This document shows positions 1 through 9,415 of a stretch of 64,000 nt of DNA, in pieces. The DNA is taken from NCBI GenBank assembly GCA_017469955.1, contig JAFUFJ010000007.1, positions 1-64,000 of the forward strand, given 5' to 3'. The DNA comes from Prevotella sp. (lineage in GTDB: Bacteria; Bacteroidota; Bacteroidia; Bacteroidales; Bacteroidaceae). The first letter of the stretch is position 1, and every line of letters starts with the position of its first letter. Both the position numbers and the translations under genes were made by a program. Below the pieces are notes generated by a model. That model worked only from the letters and a program-made list of their open reading frames with translations, was not told where the DNA came from and searched no databases.

Positions 1-429
1 AAGTGGGAGCAGGACGCCCGTGAAGGCGACCACTACCGTCTGGCTTTCGACCGTGCCGACACCTGGAGTCAGAAGTATAACATGGTATGGGACAAGCTTT
101 GGCAGACCAACATCTTCCCGAACGGTGCGATGGAGCGTGAGGTGAAGTACTACCTGAAGAAACAGAACAAGTACGGACTGCCCCTTGACATCCGCAAGGA
201 CTACACCAAGAACGACTGGATTATGTGGTCGGCAGCGATGGCAAAGGATAACAAGACGTTCTTGAAGTTTGTCGATCCTGTATATGATTATATTAATGTA
301 ACGCCCTCGCGCGTACCTATTTCCGACTGGTATGACACGAAGACCAGCCGTATGGTAGGCTTCAAGGCGCGCTCAGTCATCGGCGGTTTCTGGATGAAGG
401 TGCTGGCCGACAAGCTGCAAAAAGAATAG
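1..429 (+). CDS. Glutaminase-A-family six-hairpin protein, C-terminal part
   Basis: The reading frame is open from base 1 and ends at 429, so only the last 142 residues are visible; the start lies outside the window. The visible part resembles the end of the glutaminase A / DUF1793 (DUF4965-DUF5127) six-hairpin family: a KYNMVWDKLW segment, then KQNKYGLPLD, a YTKNDWIMWSAA helix, and a PSRVPISDWYDT loop followed by GFKARSVIGG. Proteins of this family are usually secreted and common in Bacteroidetes polysaccharide utilisation loci. The true substrate is uncertain; the glutaminase name comes from a fungal relative. It precedes the SusC/SusD cluster on the same strand by 177 bases and probably belongs to the same locus. 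Confidence 0.8.
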   Translation, partial: KWEQDAREGDHYRLAFDRADTWSQKYNMVWDKLWQTNIFPNGAMEREVKYYLKKQNKYGLPLDIRKDYTKNDWIMWSAAMAKDNKTFLKFVDPVYDYINVTPSRVPISDWYDTKTSRMVGFKARSVIGGFWMKVLADKLQKE

Positions 430-606
430 AAAACGAGGCAGGCAAGGAGTTGTGAAGACATGAGAGACTTGCGAATGCGGTATCGCCAATCGGACCTACC
501 TTCCGACATGGCAACGGCAGAAAATGCTCACAATTCCTTGAAGCCTGCGACATCATAAAGAGAAATAAATTTTTTACAACTTAATAATAACCTAAATTAA
601 AGTCAA
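430..606. other. Intergenic gap, no clear promoter
   Basis: I see no TAnnTTTG promoter, terminator or repeat here. The last 50 bases before the lipoprotein gene are AT-rich. Absence of a terminator is consistent with read-through from the upstream gene into the SusC/SusD cluster. Confidence 0.4.
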
Positions 607-2427
607 ATGAAACAGAACCTTAAGAAGATGCGCTTTCCTTTGGGAATCTTTTTGGCTTCGTTGTTGATGCTTTCGCTCACTGGGTGTAGCGACAGTACTT
701 CGAACATTGAGGATTACATCGGAACGCACAATGCGGATCCATATGATCCGTCAAAGCCTGTAACCATTACGGGCTTCACTCCCGAGCTTGGGGGTGTTGG
801 TCAGCAAGTCATTATCTATGGTAGTAACTTTGGTAATGACCCCTCGTTGATTAATCTGACTATCGGTGGGAAGCCTGCTATTGTAGTCAGTGTTGCTGGC
901 AATGCATTGTATACTTTTGTTCCGTCTCATGCTTTCTCTGGTAAGATTGAATTGACAGTAGGTGAAGGCAAAGACGCAAAAACTGTTGTCTGTGACAAGA
1001 ACTTTGAGTATGAACGCAAGATGGTTGTCGGTACGCTCTGCGGTTACAAAAATGAACTTGACAACCAAGGATGGAAAGAAGGCAGTTTTGAAGAGTGCTG
1101 CGGATTCCGCAATGACGGTGTGATGCAGTTCTCTCCATACAACCATGATCAACTTTTCATCGTCTATGACCAAGAGCCTTATTATGGGACAACGGCCCAT
1201 AGCATTCAGATGCTTGACCTGAAAGAGCGTACCGTGAAGGACTTGATCAACCTGAGTAAATTCAACAACCAGCGTCTGCGTACCATTGACTTTGCAGTCG
1301 ACCCGTTTGCTTATGACGAGAATGGTAACTTCGAAGTTGATGAGGAAGGCAATATTATCGGCCGTGCTCCAGAAGGATGGGTTGATGCTGCTACTGCAAG
1401 ACAGAAACGTTGGCGCGAGCATCTCATCGTGTCGGCTGATAATTGGGACTCAAACTGGACGGCAGATGCTGTCTATATTGTGGACCGTGACAGAAATGGT
1501 GACTTCAGTTCCAATTCTCCTGTAATCCACTTGGCTAACTATCGTCAGTGTAATGGCGCATCGCTGCACCCGGGAAATACCGATGGAAAGCATGGCCCAA
1601 TCATTGATACTTATTCAAAGGAACTTTATTTTACGTCTTATGACCAGGGAGAAATCATTCGCCTTGACATGGACAAATACTGGGACACTTTGCTTCCAAC
1701 AGGTGAAGTAGACGATGACGGTAACGACATTTACCCGGCATGGGATCCTTATGTGAATACGAATACTGAAGCATTCCGCAAACTCTTTACCATTCAAGAT
1801 TCGGGTTGGGAGTTCCAAATCAACATCCACCCTTCTGGCGACTATGCCTATATCGTGGTTATCAACCAAGTATACATCCTGAGAAGTGATTACGATTGGA
1901 ACCGTCGTACTTTCCTTCCTCCATACCAAGTCGCAGGCTCAATGAAAGAACGTGGCTTTGTTGACGGTGTAGGTAAGAGTGCAAAACTGGCACGTCCCTA
2001 TCAGGGAACCTTCGTTAAGAACGAGGCTTATGCAGGTAGTGCCGATGAATATGATTTCTATTTTTGTGATAACAGCTGGTATCCAAACCACCCGGCAGGA
2101 GATGCAGAGCGCGAAGCTCATGCTATTCGCTTGCTGACACCAGAAGGAATCGTAAGAACTTATGCAGGCGGTAGTAAGAATACCCATGCAGATGGCTTCG
2201 TTTACGGCTCTGAAAATGGTGAGTTGCGCGATGTAGCTCGATTCGATCGTCCGACAGGTTTGGTAAATGACGTTCACGTCGATCGCCTGACAGGTGAGAA
2301 TACGCTTATCTTCTATATCCTTGATACCATGAACCGTAAGATTCGTACCATTACGATGGAAGAACCGACAGACGAAGATCTTGGTATAGTAAATGGCGAT
2401 GATAATAACGAGAATGTCGACGAGTAA
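607..2427 (+). CDS. IPT/TIG-domain surface lipoprotein of a SusC/D locus
   Basis: 606 residues. The N-terminus is a lipoprotein signal with the lipobox SLTGC, so the mature protein should be anchored by a Cys near residue 27. Residues about 55-115 form an IPT/TIG immunoglobulin-like fold (ITGFTPELGGVGQQVIIYG). The rest looks like an NHL-type beta-propeller, with the typical phrase GFVDGVGKSAKLARP near residue 450 and a second repeat near 530. Such proteins sit beside SusC/SusD pairs and are thought to be surface glycan-binding proteins; that role is inferred from position. The gene ends 26 bases before susC, which suggests one transcript. The C-terminus is acidic (DDNNENVDE). Confidence 0.8.
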   Translation: MKQNLKKMRFPLGIFLASLLMLSLTGCSDSTSNIEDYIGTHNADPYDPSKPVTITGFTPELGGVGQQVIIYGSNFGNDPSLINLTIGGKPAIVVSVAGNALYTFVPSHAFSGKIELTVGEGKDAKTVVCDKNFEYERKMVVGTLCGYKNELDNQGWKEGSFEECCGFRNDGVMQFSPYNHDQLFIVYDQEPYYGTTAHSIQMLDLKERTVKDLINLSKFNNQRLRTIDFAVDPFAYDENGNFEVDEEGNIIGRAPEGWVDAATARQKRWREHLIVSADNWDSNWTADAVYIVDRDRNGDFSSNSPVIHLANYRQCNGASLHPGNTDGKHGPIIDTYSKELYFTSYDQGEIIRLDMDKYWDTLLPTGEVDDDGNDIYPAWDPYVNTNTEAFRKLFTIQDSGWEFQINIHPSGDYAYIVVINQVYILRSDYDWNRRTFLPPYQVAGSMKERGFVDGVGKSAKLARPYQGTFVKNEAYAGSADEYDFYFCDNSWYPNHPAGDAEREAHAIRLLTPEGIVRTYAGGSKNTHADGFVYGSENGELRDVARFDRPTGLVNDVHVDRLTGENTLIFYILDTMNRKIRTITMEEPTDEDLGIVNGDDNNENVDE

Positions 2428-2453
2428 ATACCTAAATCTAATAGAATAGGAAT

Positions 2454-5400
2454 ATGAAAAAATACTTAGTAATGCTAATGATGTTGCTGGGCACGACAGT
2501 AAGTGCACTGGCGCAGAATACGTTAGAGGTATCTGGTACGGTTGTTGACAATACAGGTGAGCCACTTGTTGGTGTTAGCGTAACAGTAAAAGACCAGCCG
2601 GGTCTGGGTGCCATTACAAATATTGATGGTGAATACCGTATTAAAGCGCAGGAGTATAAGACGCTGGTATTCTCATATGTAGGTTTCCAATCTTATGAAA
2701 CTGTCGTAAAAAGTGGAAACACAACGATTAATGTAACTCTGAATGAGGAAACTGTAAATGCTGTCGACGAGGTCGTGGTTGTGGGTATGGGTATTCAGAA
2801 AAAGCTGACATTGACTGGTGCCGTGTCCAATGTAAACATGGATGACCTGAAGCATTATAGCTCTTCTAACCTTACTAACACCCTTGCAGGTAACGTTCCC
2901 GGCATCATGGCCTTCCAGTCTTCTGGTCAGCCTGGTAAAAATACCTCAGAATTCTGGATTCGTGGTATCTCTACTTTCGGTGCAGGATCCTCAGCATACA
3001 TCTTGGTTGATGGCTTCGAACGTGACAACATCGATGATATCAATATTGAAGATATTGACAACTTCACGGTATTGAAGGACGCTTCTGCCACAGCCATCTA
3101 TGGTTCAAAAGGTGCTAATGGCGTTATTCTCATCACCACTAAGCATGGTAAGGCCGGTAAGGTGAAAATCGATGCTAAGGTAGAAACCTCTTATAATACT
3201 CGTACCATTACGCCTGAATTCGTGGATGGACCTACCTATGCAAACCTGATTAACGAAGCTCGCATCACTCGTAACTACGGCGTTCTTTATCGTCCGGAGG
3301 AACTTGAACTCATACGTTTGGGTCTGGATACTGACCTCTATCCTAATGTCGACTGGCAAGACCTCTTGCTGAAAGACGGAGCTTGGAGCTATCGTGCAAA
3401 CTTGAATCTTAGCGGTGGTGGTGAAACGGCCCGCTATTTCATTTCTGCTTCTTACAACGAAGATCAGGGTATGTATAAGACAGACGAGACACTTCGCAAG
3501 AAATACGACACGAATGCCAACTACAAACGTTGGAACTATCGTATGAATGTTGACGTTGATGTCACTCCGACAACGGTCTTGAAGGTTGGCGTTGCAGGTA
3601 ATCTGACTACCCGAAATTCTCCAGGACTTGGTGATGATCGCGTATGGGGACAGCTGTTTGGTTACAATGCTTTGTTTTCTCCAATCATGTATACCAATGG
3701 ATACATTCCTTCAATTGGCGCCCTTGTTTCCGAGACACAGAACATAAATGGAGTGGAAATTGAAAGCCAGTCAGTGAATTTGAACTACGTGAATCCCTGG
3801 GCTTCTTCAACTCAGACGGGTTATAACACCGAGTGGAGCAACAATCTTCAGTCGAATGTTACGTTAGAACAAAACCTTGACTTCATCACAAAGGGCTTGC
3901 GTTTTACTGGCCGTTTTGGTTATGATACCTATAATGACAATGCCATTCACCATGTTCGCATGCCAGCTCTTTATCAAGTATCACAGCGTAATACGGAGAC
4001 AGGTGAACTCCAGTTTACAAAAGTGATGAATGAAAAGACGATGACTCAGAGCTCAAGCAACAGTGGTTCGCGTCGTGAATTCCTGGACTTGCTGCTCCAT
4101 TGGGATCGCCAGTTCTTCGATGCTCACAATCTTGGTGTGAATGTCAAGTTTACCCAAGACCAGAATATCTCTACCCAGAACTTGGGAACAGACATTAAAA
4201 ACTCCATCTCCAGGAAGAACCAAGGCTTGGCTGCTCAGGCGACTTACAACTTTAAGAACCGTTACTTCTTCGACTATAACTTCGGTTATAACGGTTCTGA
4301 GAACTTTGCCGACGGCCACCGTTGGGGTTTCTTCCCTGCATGGTCTGTAGCTTGGAACATTGGTGAAGAGCCTCTTGTTCAGAAAGCAGCCCCATGGCTT
4401 GATATGTTCAAGGTGCGTTATTCACATGGTAAGGTGGGTAATGACAACACAGGAGACCGTTTCCCCTACCTTTACACGATTGCAGACATCAGCGGAACCC
4501 AGTACAACTGGAGTGAGACGGGTGCGTCCTATTATGCTTATTCCGGCATGCACTATACTCAGCTTGCTTCGACGGGTGTCACTTGGGAAGTATCTCGCAA
4601 AGACGACCTTGGTATCGACCTCGTGTTGCTGAACAACAAGTTGTCTCTGACGGCAGACTATTTCTATGAGAAGCGTACGGGTATTTACATGACACGTAAC
4701 TACCTGCCAGGCATCCTCGGTCTTGAAAGTGCGCCAAAGGGAAACGTAGGTGCCACACGTACAGAAGGTATTGATGGCAACTTCAAGTATGAAGACCGCT
4801 TTGGCCAGATTGGTTTAATCGTCCGTGGTAACATGACTTACTCAAAAGGTAAGATACTTGAGTACGATGAGGAAAACCCAGTTTATGCCTATCAGGGCCA
4901 GCGTGGCTATCGCATCAACCAAGAGCGTGGTCTGATTGCCCTTGGACTATTCAAGGACTATGACGATATTCGCAACAGCCCAACTCAGCAGTTCGGTACA
5001 GTACAGCCTGGTGACATCAAGTATAAGGATGTCAATGGTGATGGTGTCGTTGACGATGGTGACCGTGTTGCCATTGGTGCAACCAGCCGTCCCAATCTCA
5101 TCTATGGTCTTGGTTTCACAATTACCTATAAGGGATTTGACCTCAACATGCACTTCCAAGGTGCCGGTAAGTCTACATTCCCGATATATGGCAAGTGTGT
5201 CTATGCCTTTACCGAGGGACAATGGGGTAATATTTTCAAGGGAATGCTTGACGATCGCTGGGTAGACTATGACACAGCTATTCGTTTGCAGGACATGGGC
5301 TACAATGTTCAACCCAACGAAAACCCCAATGCAACGTATCCTCGTCTAAGCTATGGCGAGAACACGAACAACTATCGTAACTCAACATTCTGGTTGCGTG

Positions 5401-5624
5401 ATGGTAGCTACTTGCGTATGAAGAATATTGACTTTGGTTACACGTTGCCAAAGACATTGGTTAACAAATTCCACTTCAGTAACATTCGTGTTTATGTGAC
5501 AGCAACCAACCTCTTCTTCCTTTCGAAGAAGTTTGATACATGGGATCCTGAATCATTGCAGCCACGTGGTGAAGACTATCCTATCACCAAGGCTATCACG
5601 GGTGGTATCCAAATTAGTCTCTAA
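2454..5624 (+). CDS. SusC/RagA-type TonB-dependent outer-membrane transporter
   Basis: 1056 residues. A signal peptide ending near SALAQ is followed by a carboxypeptidase-D regulatory-like domain (about 25-100, VSGTVVDNTGEPLVGVSV), a TonB-box-like stretch (VDEVVVVGMG), the plug domain with NTLAGNVPGI and DGFERDNIDDINIEDI, and a long beta-barrel ending in an aromatic-rich C-terminus. The family imports oligosaccharides across the outer membrane using TonB energy, with SusD as a lid. It is full length for the family and is followed directly by a SusD gene. The sugar imported cannot be read from the sequence; the neighbouring mannosidase and fucosidase genes hint at a branched heteroglycan. Confidence 0.95.
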   Translation: MKKYLVMLMMLLGTTVSALAQNTLEVSGTVVDNTGEPLVGVSVTVKDQPGLGAITNIDGEYRIKAQEYKTLVFSYVGFQSYETVVKSGNTTINVTLNEETVNAVDEVVVVGMGIQKKLTLTGAVSNVNMDDLKHYSSSNLTNTLAGNVPGIMAFQSSGQPGKNTSEFWIRGISTFGAGSSAYILVDGFERDNIDDINIEDIDNFTVLKDASATAIYGSKGANGVILITTKHGKAGKVKIDAKVETSYNTRTITPEFVDGPTYANLINEARITRNYGVLYRPEELELIRLGLDTDLYPNVDWQDLLLKDGAWSYRANLNLSGGGETARYFISASYNEDQGMYKTDETLRKKYDTNANYKRWNYRMNVDVDVTPTTVLKVGVAGNLTTRNSPGLGDDRVWGQLFGYNALFSPIMYTNGYIPSIGALVSETQNINGVEIESQSVNLNYVNPWASSTQTGYNTEWSNNLQSNVTLEQNLDFITKGLRFTGRFGYDTYNDNAIHHVRMPALYQVSQRNTETGELQFTKVMNEKTMTQSSSNSGSRREFLDLLLHWDRQFFDAHNLGVNVKFTQDQNISTQNLGTDIKNSISRKNQGLAAQATYNFKNRYFFDYNFGYNGSENFADGHRWGFFPAWSVAWNIGEEPLVQKAAPWLDMFKVRYSHGKVGNDNTGDRFPYLYTIADISGTQYNWSETGASYYAYSGMHYTQLASTGVTWEVSRKDDLGIDLVLLNNKLSLTADYFYEKRTGIYMTRNYLPGILGLESAPKGNVGATRTEGIDGNFKYEDRFGQIGLIVRGNMTYSKGKILEYDEENPVYAYQGQRGYRINQERGLIALGLFKDYDDIRNSPTQQFGTVQPGDIKYKDVNGDGVVDDGDRVAIGATSRPNLIYGLGFTITYKGFDLNMHFQGAGKSTFPIYGKCVYAFTEGQWGNIFKGMLDDRWVDYDTAIRLQDMGYNVQPNENPNATYPRLSYGENTNNYRNSTFWLRDGSYLRMKNIDFGYTLPKTLVNKFHFSNIRVYVTATNLFFLSKKFDTWDPESLQPRGEDYPITKAITGGIQISL

Positions 5625-5657
5625 TCTAAACGCATGACATTAATAACGAATATAACT

Positions 5658-7868
5658 ATGAACAAGAAAATTAATATATTCCTGATGTCAGTTCTGGGTG
5701 CAGGAGCTCTAATGACCTCTTGTGTAGATCTTGACTCAGATAAGTATTTTGACGATCGTGAGACGATAGAGACAGTGTTCTCTGACTACGAGAAGTCAGA
5801 GCAATGGCTGGCTCGTGCCTATTCCTTCTTGAAGGGAGCCAATGCAGAAGTCTGCTCGAAGGGTAACACGGGTGGCGCAGGAGGCGGTTTCAATCCTTTC
5901 TGTTTCGACGATGATATGTATTATGGCGACCGTGATGCATCTCCCGAATTCGGTGGAGATGGCAAGGATGCTCTGTGGGCTCGCTACAACGGATTCCATG
6001 AAGCTCTATACGATGAGAGCGTAGGTCAGGACGCTTGGACTAACAGTTACCGCGGTATCTATCAGGCTTCTGTCTTTATTCACAATATTGACAAGAATGA
6101 TGAACTGCTGCGTGTGAATGGTCCTAATAGCATTGCGGACTATCGTGGTCAGGCTCGTTTCGTACGTGCATACTATTATTGGCTGCTGCTTCGCAAGTAT
6201 GGTCCAGTGCCCATTCTTCCTGATGAAGGCGTGGACTACAACGACAGCTATGACGATCTTGCCATTCCCCGTAGCACTTATGAAGAAGTTGCAGAGTATA
6301 TTTCCTCTGAAATGCTTAAGGCTGCCAAGGAGATTTCCTCTAATATCGGCACGAACAAACGTGATGAGGGCAATATAGCTCGTCCGACTGTTGGTGCATG
6401 TCTTGCCACTCGTGCCATTGTTTTGACCTATGCGGCCAGTCCTTTGGCCAACGGTCAGCTGAAGAATGGTAACCATTCTACGGCAACTGCAGCCAATGGC
6501 AATGCGCTCGTTACTGACGATGTTGCCCAGAAGCTGAAGAATTTCGATGGCACTCCACTGCTCTCTCTCACCTATGATGAGAGTAAATGGGCTCGTGCCG
6601 CAGCAGCATGTAAGGATGTGATAGAGCTCGGGCAGTATGAGCTCTATCATGAAATGGCTCATGAAGGCACGCAAACCCAGACTGCAACCATCGCCCGTTA
6701 CAATGACGGTGACTTTATCAACAAGCCTTGGCCTGACGGATATTCCGACATCGACCCGCGTTCTTCTTATGCTAATCTGTTCAATGGCACGGTCACTCCT
6801 TCGGGCAATCCCGAGTTCATCTTCGGCCGCATCAGCAACGTAAGCAGCAGTGACAACGACTTCGGTCTTAGTGCCCTTGTGCTCCACTCTATGCCTCGCA
6901 CGCTTCAGGGCTGGAACACTCATGGCATGACTCAGAAGATGGTTGACACCTATTATATGAAAGACGGTTCAGACTGCGATGGAATGTACAAGGAATGGCG
7001 TGCTGCTGACGGCCCAGGCAACGACCGTGAGCGCCCGACAGGTTTCACTGAGCGTCGCAACTATAGAAACTATCCTGAACTGCAGGTGGCAAATGGCCAG
7101 GGTGGACAGGATGTCCCGATGATGTATGTTCAGCGTGAGCCACGCTTCTATGCATCGGTAGCTTACAACGGTTGTATGTGGGAATGCTGGGGTAATCCCA
7201 GTACTTCGGACCGTAATAGGCAGATATTCTACTATCGTAACTACACCAAGAATGATGGATATCTGAATGCTGGTTTCAACTGGTTGCGTACCGGTACGGG
7301 CATCAAGAAGTGGTATCATCCGGAAGACTATTGCTCGGGACGTAACTATGACCATATAAGGGCTAAGTATGAGCAGGCCATCCGCTATGCTGATATCCTG
7401 CTGCTCTATGCCGAAGCTCTGAACGAGCTTGACGGTTCTTACCAGATTCCTTCATGGGACGGCTCGACCACCTACACCATTTCTCGCAACGTCGACGAAT
7501 TGAAGAAGGGCGTCCGTCCTGTTCGTTGCCGTGCAGGTATCCCCGACTTCTCGGCAGAAGAGTATGCCGACAAGGATGCTTTCCGTGCAAAGATCAAGCG
7601 TGAGCGCATGATTGAGTTCATGGGTGAAGGCAAGCGCTACTACGATTTGCGCCGTTGGATGGATGCTCCGATCGAAGAGGCTACTCCTGTTTATGGTCTG
7701 AACTATTTCCAGACTGTAGACAACAAGGACGACTTCATGACCGTCATTCCTATCTCTACGCTCTCTGCAGTGTTTGCTGATAAGATGTATTTCTGGCCCA
7801 TCTCTCACACAGAGCTGAAGCGTAACAAGAATCTTGTTCAGAATCCTGGTTGGACTTACAATGATTAA
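5658..7868 (+). CDS. SusD/RagB-type glycan-binding lipoprotein
   Basis: 736 residues from the chosen start. An in-frame ATG at 5634 would add eight residues in front of the signal peptide; starting at MNKKINIF gives a normal lipoprotein signal with a Cys after MTS. The protein has SusD features: the N-terminal helix with ARAYSFLKGAN, the QARFVRAYYYWLLLRKYG motif near 170, and the C-terminal IKRERMIEFMGEGKRYYDLRRW segment. It is longer than the typical 500-600 residues, as some large SusD proteins are. It caps the SusC barrel and binds glycan outside the cell. It begins 33 bases after susC, so the two are almost certainly co-transcribed. Confidence 0.95.
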   Translation: MNKKINIFLMSVLGAGALMTSCVDLDSDKYFDDRETIETVFSDYEKSEQWLARAYSFLKGANAEVCSKGNTGGAGGGFNPFCFDDDMYYGDRDASPEFGGDGKDALWARYNGFHEALYDESVGQDAWTNSYRGIYQASVFIHNIDKNDELLRVNGPNSIADYRGQARFVRAYYYWLLLRKYGPVPILPDEGVDYNDSYDDLAIPRSTYEEVAEYISSEMLKAAKEISSNIGTNKRDEGNIARPTVGACLATRAIVLTYAASPLANGQLKNGNHSTATAANGNALVTDDVAQKLKNFDGTPLLSLTYDESKWARAAAACKDVIELGQYELYHEMAHEGTQTQTATIARYNDGDFINKPWPDGYSDIDPRSSYANLFNGTVTPSGNPEFIFGRISNVSSSDNDFGLSALVLHSMPRTLQGWNTHGMTQKMVDTYYMKDGSDCDGMYKEWRAADGPGNDRERPTGFTERRNYRNYPELQVANGQGGQDVPMMYVQREPRFYASVAYNGCMWECWGNPSTSDRNRQIFYYRNYTKNDGYLNAGFNWLRTGTGIKKWYHPEDYCSGRNYDHIRAKYEQAIRYADILLLYAEALNELDGSYQIPSWDGSTTYTISRNVDELKKGVRPVRCRAGIPDFSAEEYADKDAFRAKIKRERMIEFMGEGKRYYDLRRWMDAPIEEATPVYGLNYFQTVDNKDDFMTVIPISTLSAVFADKMYFWPISHTELKRNKNLVQNPGWTYND

Positions 7869-7887
7869 TCTTTAAAAGAAGAAGAAT

Positions 7888-8931
7888 ATGAAACACATAT
7901 CTATAATGCTTGCTTCGCTGGCTGGTCTGCTGTTGCTGGCCACCGCATGTAACGATGAATGGAAAGACGAGCAGTATGAGCACTATCTTAGCTTCAAGGC
8001 ACCGCTCAATGATGCTGGTGTTTCCGCCGTGTATGTGCCCTATACTCGTCATACGACCAATGCCAACGGCGAGTCAGTGCCCCTCTATGGCGTGGGCATC
8101 TCAAACTATCAACTGCCGATTATTGTCAGTGGTACGACCAATAACGACAAAGATCTGAATGTGAAGATTGTCAAGTCTGACACGCTTTCAATCTTGAACT
8201 ATGAGCGTTTCCAGAATCGTACCGACCTGTATTATCAGGAATTGCCCGATCAGTATGTAAGCTATCCCTCTACCCATCAGGTAAAGGCCGGTGAGAATGT
8301 CAGCCTGTTCCAGCTTGACTTCAACTTCGAGGGCATCGACATGAGCAAGAAGTGGGTGCTCCCTCTTGAGATTGTCAGCACAGATCAGTATCAGGCTCAT
8401 CCGCGTAAGCACTATGCCAAGGCTCTGCTTCGTGTCTATCCTTTCAACAACTACTCAGGCACTTACTCTGCCACCATGCAGAAGATGTCTCGCCAGGGCA
8501 ATGCAGACAATGCTGCCGGTGGTGAAGACACACGCGCATATGTAGTTGACGAGAACACGGTGTTCTTCTATGCAGGCAATGACATTGATGAGACGCGTAC
8601 CGACCGCGAGCTCTATAAGGTCTACGCCAAGTTCACTCCTGTTACCGAAGACGGAAAGAACGGTACCGTTCAGTTCTATGATCCTACCAACAATACCGAA
8701 TTAGGTCTTCAGGTTGACGGCGTTGCTACCTACTCAATCAACGACCAACCCGACGAGATTCAGCCTTATCTGCTGCACCGCTACATCACAATCAGTGGCA
8801 TCAAGTATACGTTCAACGACTACACCTACATCCCGGGTGTATATCAGAACTATGTTGTTGAAGGCACACTGACGATGGAGCGCAAGCTCAACACTCAGAT
8901 TCCTGATGACGACCAGGCCATCGAGTGGTAG
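7888..8931 (+). CDS. Surface lipoprotein, DUF1735/DUF4973-like, SusE/F position
   Basis: 347 residues with a lipoprotein signal (Cys near residue 21 in LLATAC). After NDEWKDEQYEHYLSFKAPL comes a region resembling the BT_3987-like / DUF1735 and DUF4973 lipoproteins found behind SusC/SusD pairs; the family name is from memory and is moderately sure. The second half is beta-rich (NNYSGTYSATMQKM, RYITISGIKYTFNDYTY). It starts 19 bases after susD and ends before a strong terminator, so it is probably the last gene of the transcript. Its likely role is to hold glycan at the cell surface, inferred from position only. Confidence 0.7.
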   Translation: MKHISIMLASLAGLLLLATACNDEWKDEQYEHYLSFKAPLNDAGVSAVYVPYTRHTTNANGESVPLYGVGISNYQLPIIVSGTTNNDKDLNVKIVKSDTLSILNYERFQNRTDLYYQELPDQYVSYPSTHQVKAGENVSLFQLDFNFEGIDMSKKWVLPLEIVSTDQYQAHPRKHYAKALLRVYPFNNYSGTYSATMQKMSRQGNADNAAGGEDTRAYVVDENTVFFYAGNDIDETRTDRELYKVYAKFTPVTEDGKNGTVQFYDPTNNTELGLQVDGVATYSINDQPDEIQPYLLHRYITISGIKYTFNDYTYIPGVYQNYVVEGTLTMERKLNTQIPDDDQAIEW

Positions 8932-8947
8932 TCTTTGAGTCTATGCG

Positions 8948-9029
8948 AACCCTCTAAGTCAGAGATGCATGGCTGGCCGGCGTGCCGGTTCAGCGAGTGC
9001 AACCCTATGGCTTAGAGGGTTTTTGCTTT
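8948..9029 (+). terminator. Rho-independent-type terminator of the susCD transcript
   Basis: An 11-bp perfect inverted repeat (AACCCTCTAAG at 8948 and its complement at 9011) is followed by a run of five T. The long loop contains a smaller GC-rich hairpin. It lies 17 bases after the lipoprotein stop codon. Confidence 0.7.
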
Positions 9030-9150
9030 CCCTTTTTCCCGAAGGAGGTTATCTAAGTACACCGTCTCACGGCGCCAGTCCGTTGTGTTTCCAAACCCGC
9101 TTCGCGACGATCCGTCACGGTGCTGTCGGCCGACTCTTGGGCTTCCTGCC

Positions 9151-9260
9151 GAGAAAGCTAAGCATTCAGGGTGAGAAGTCATAGCCTTCTGGTCGAGAAA
9201 GCTAAGGTTTATTGGCAAGAAAGCTAACGGTTCTCGGGCTAAAAGGGTAGCTTTCTCGGC
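9151..9260. repeat. Intergenic five-unit 22-bp array, copy 1
   Basis: Five consecutive 22-base units; units 1 and 3 begin GAGAAAGCTAA, unit 2 GAGAAGTCATA, unit 4 AAGAAAGCTAA. Unit 5 ends TAGCTTTCTCGGC, the reverse complement of the array start. Together with flanking bases the two ends form an 18-bp perfect inverted repeat (9144-9161 and 9246-9263). It lies between the susCD terminator and the GH127-type gene. Confidence 0.85.
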
Positions 9261-9415
9261 AGGAATCCATTCCCAGCCTTGCGGCAAGGCTGCGCGATGT
9301 CGCCAGAAAGACCCACGAAAGTGCGCCATGTGTCCTGTTCACATGCGCGCGTACCTTTTATATATTTACATACCAAGCTACATACATTTTCATCCATTTA
9401 CTCACATTTGCAACT

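Noticed and set aside
751-1422. Minus-strand frame of 223 codons inside the IPT/TIG lipoprotein
   Set aside because: It is a shadow of a well-supported gene, without domain features.
9151-9260. CRISPR array interpretation of the 22-bp repeats
   Set aside because: The units are contiguous with no unique spacers, shorter than CRISPR repeats, limited to five, and no cas genes are present.
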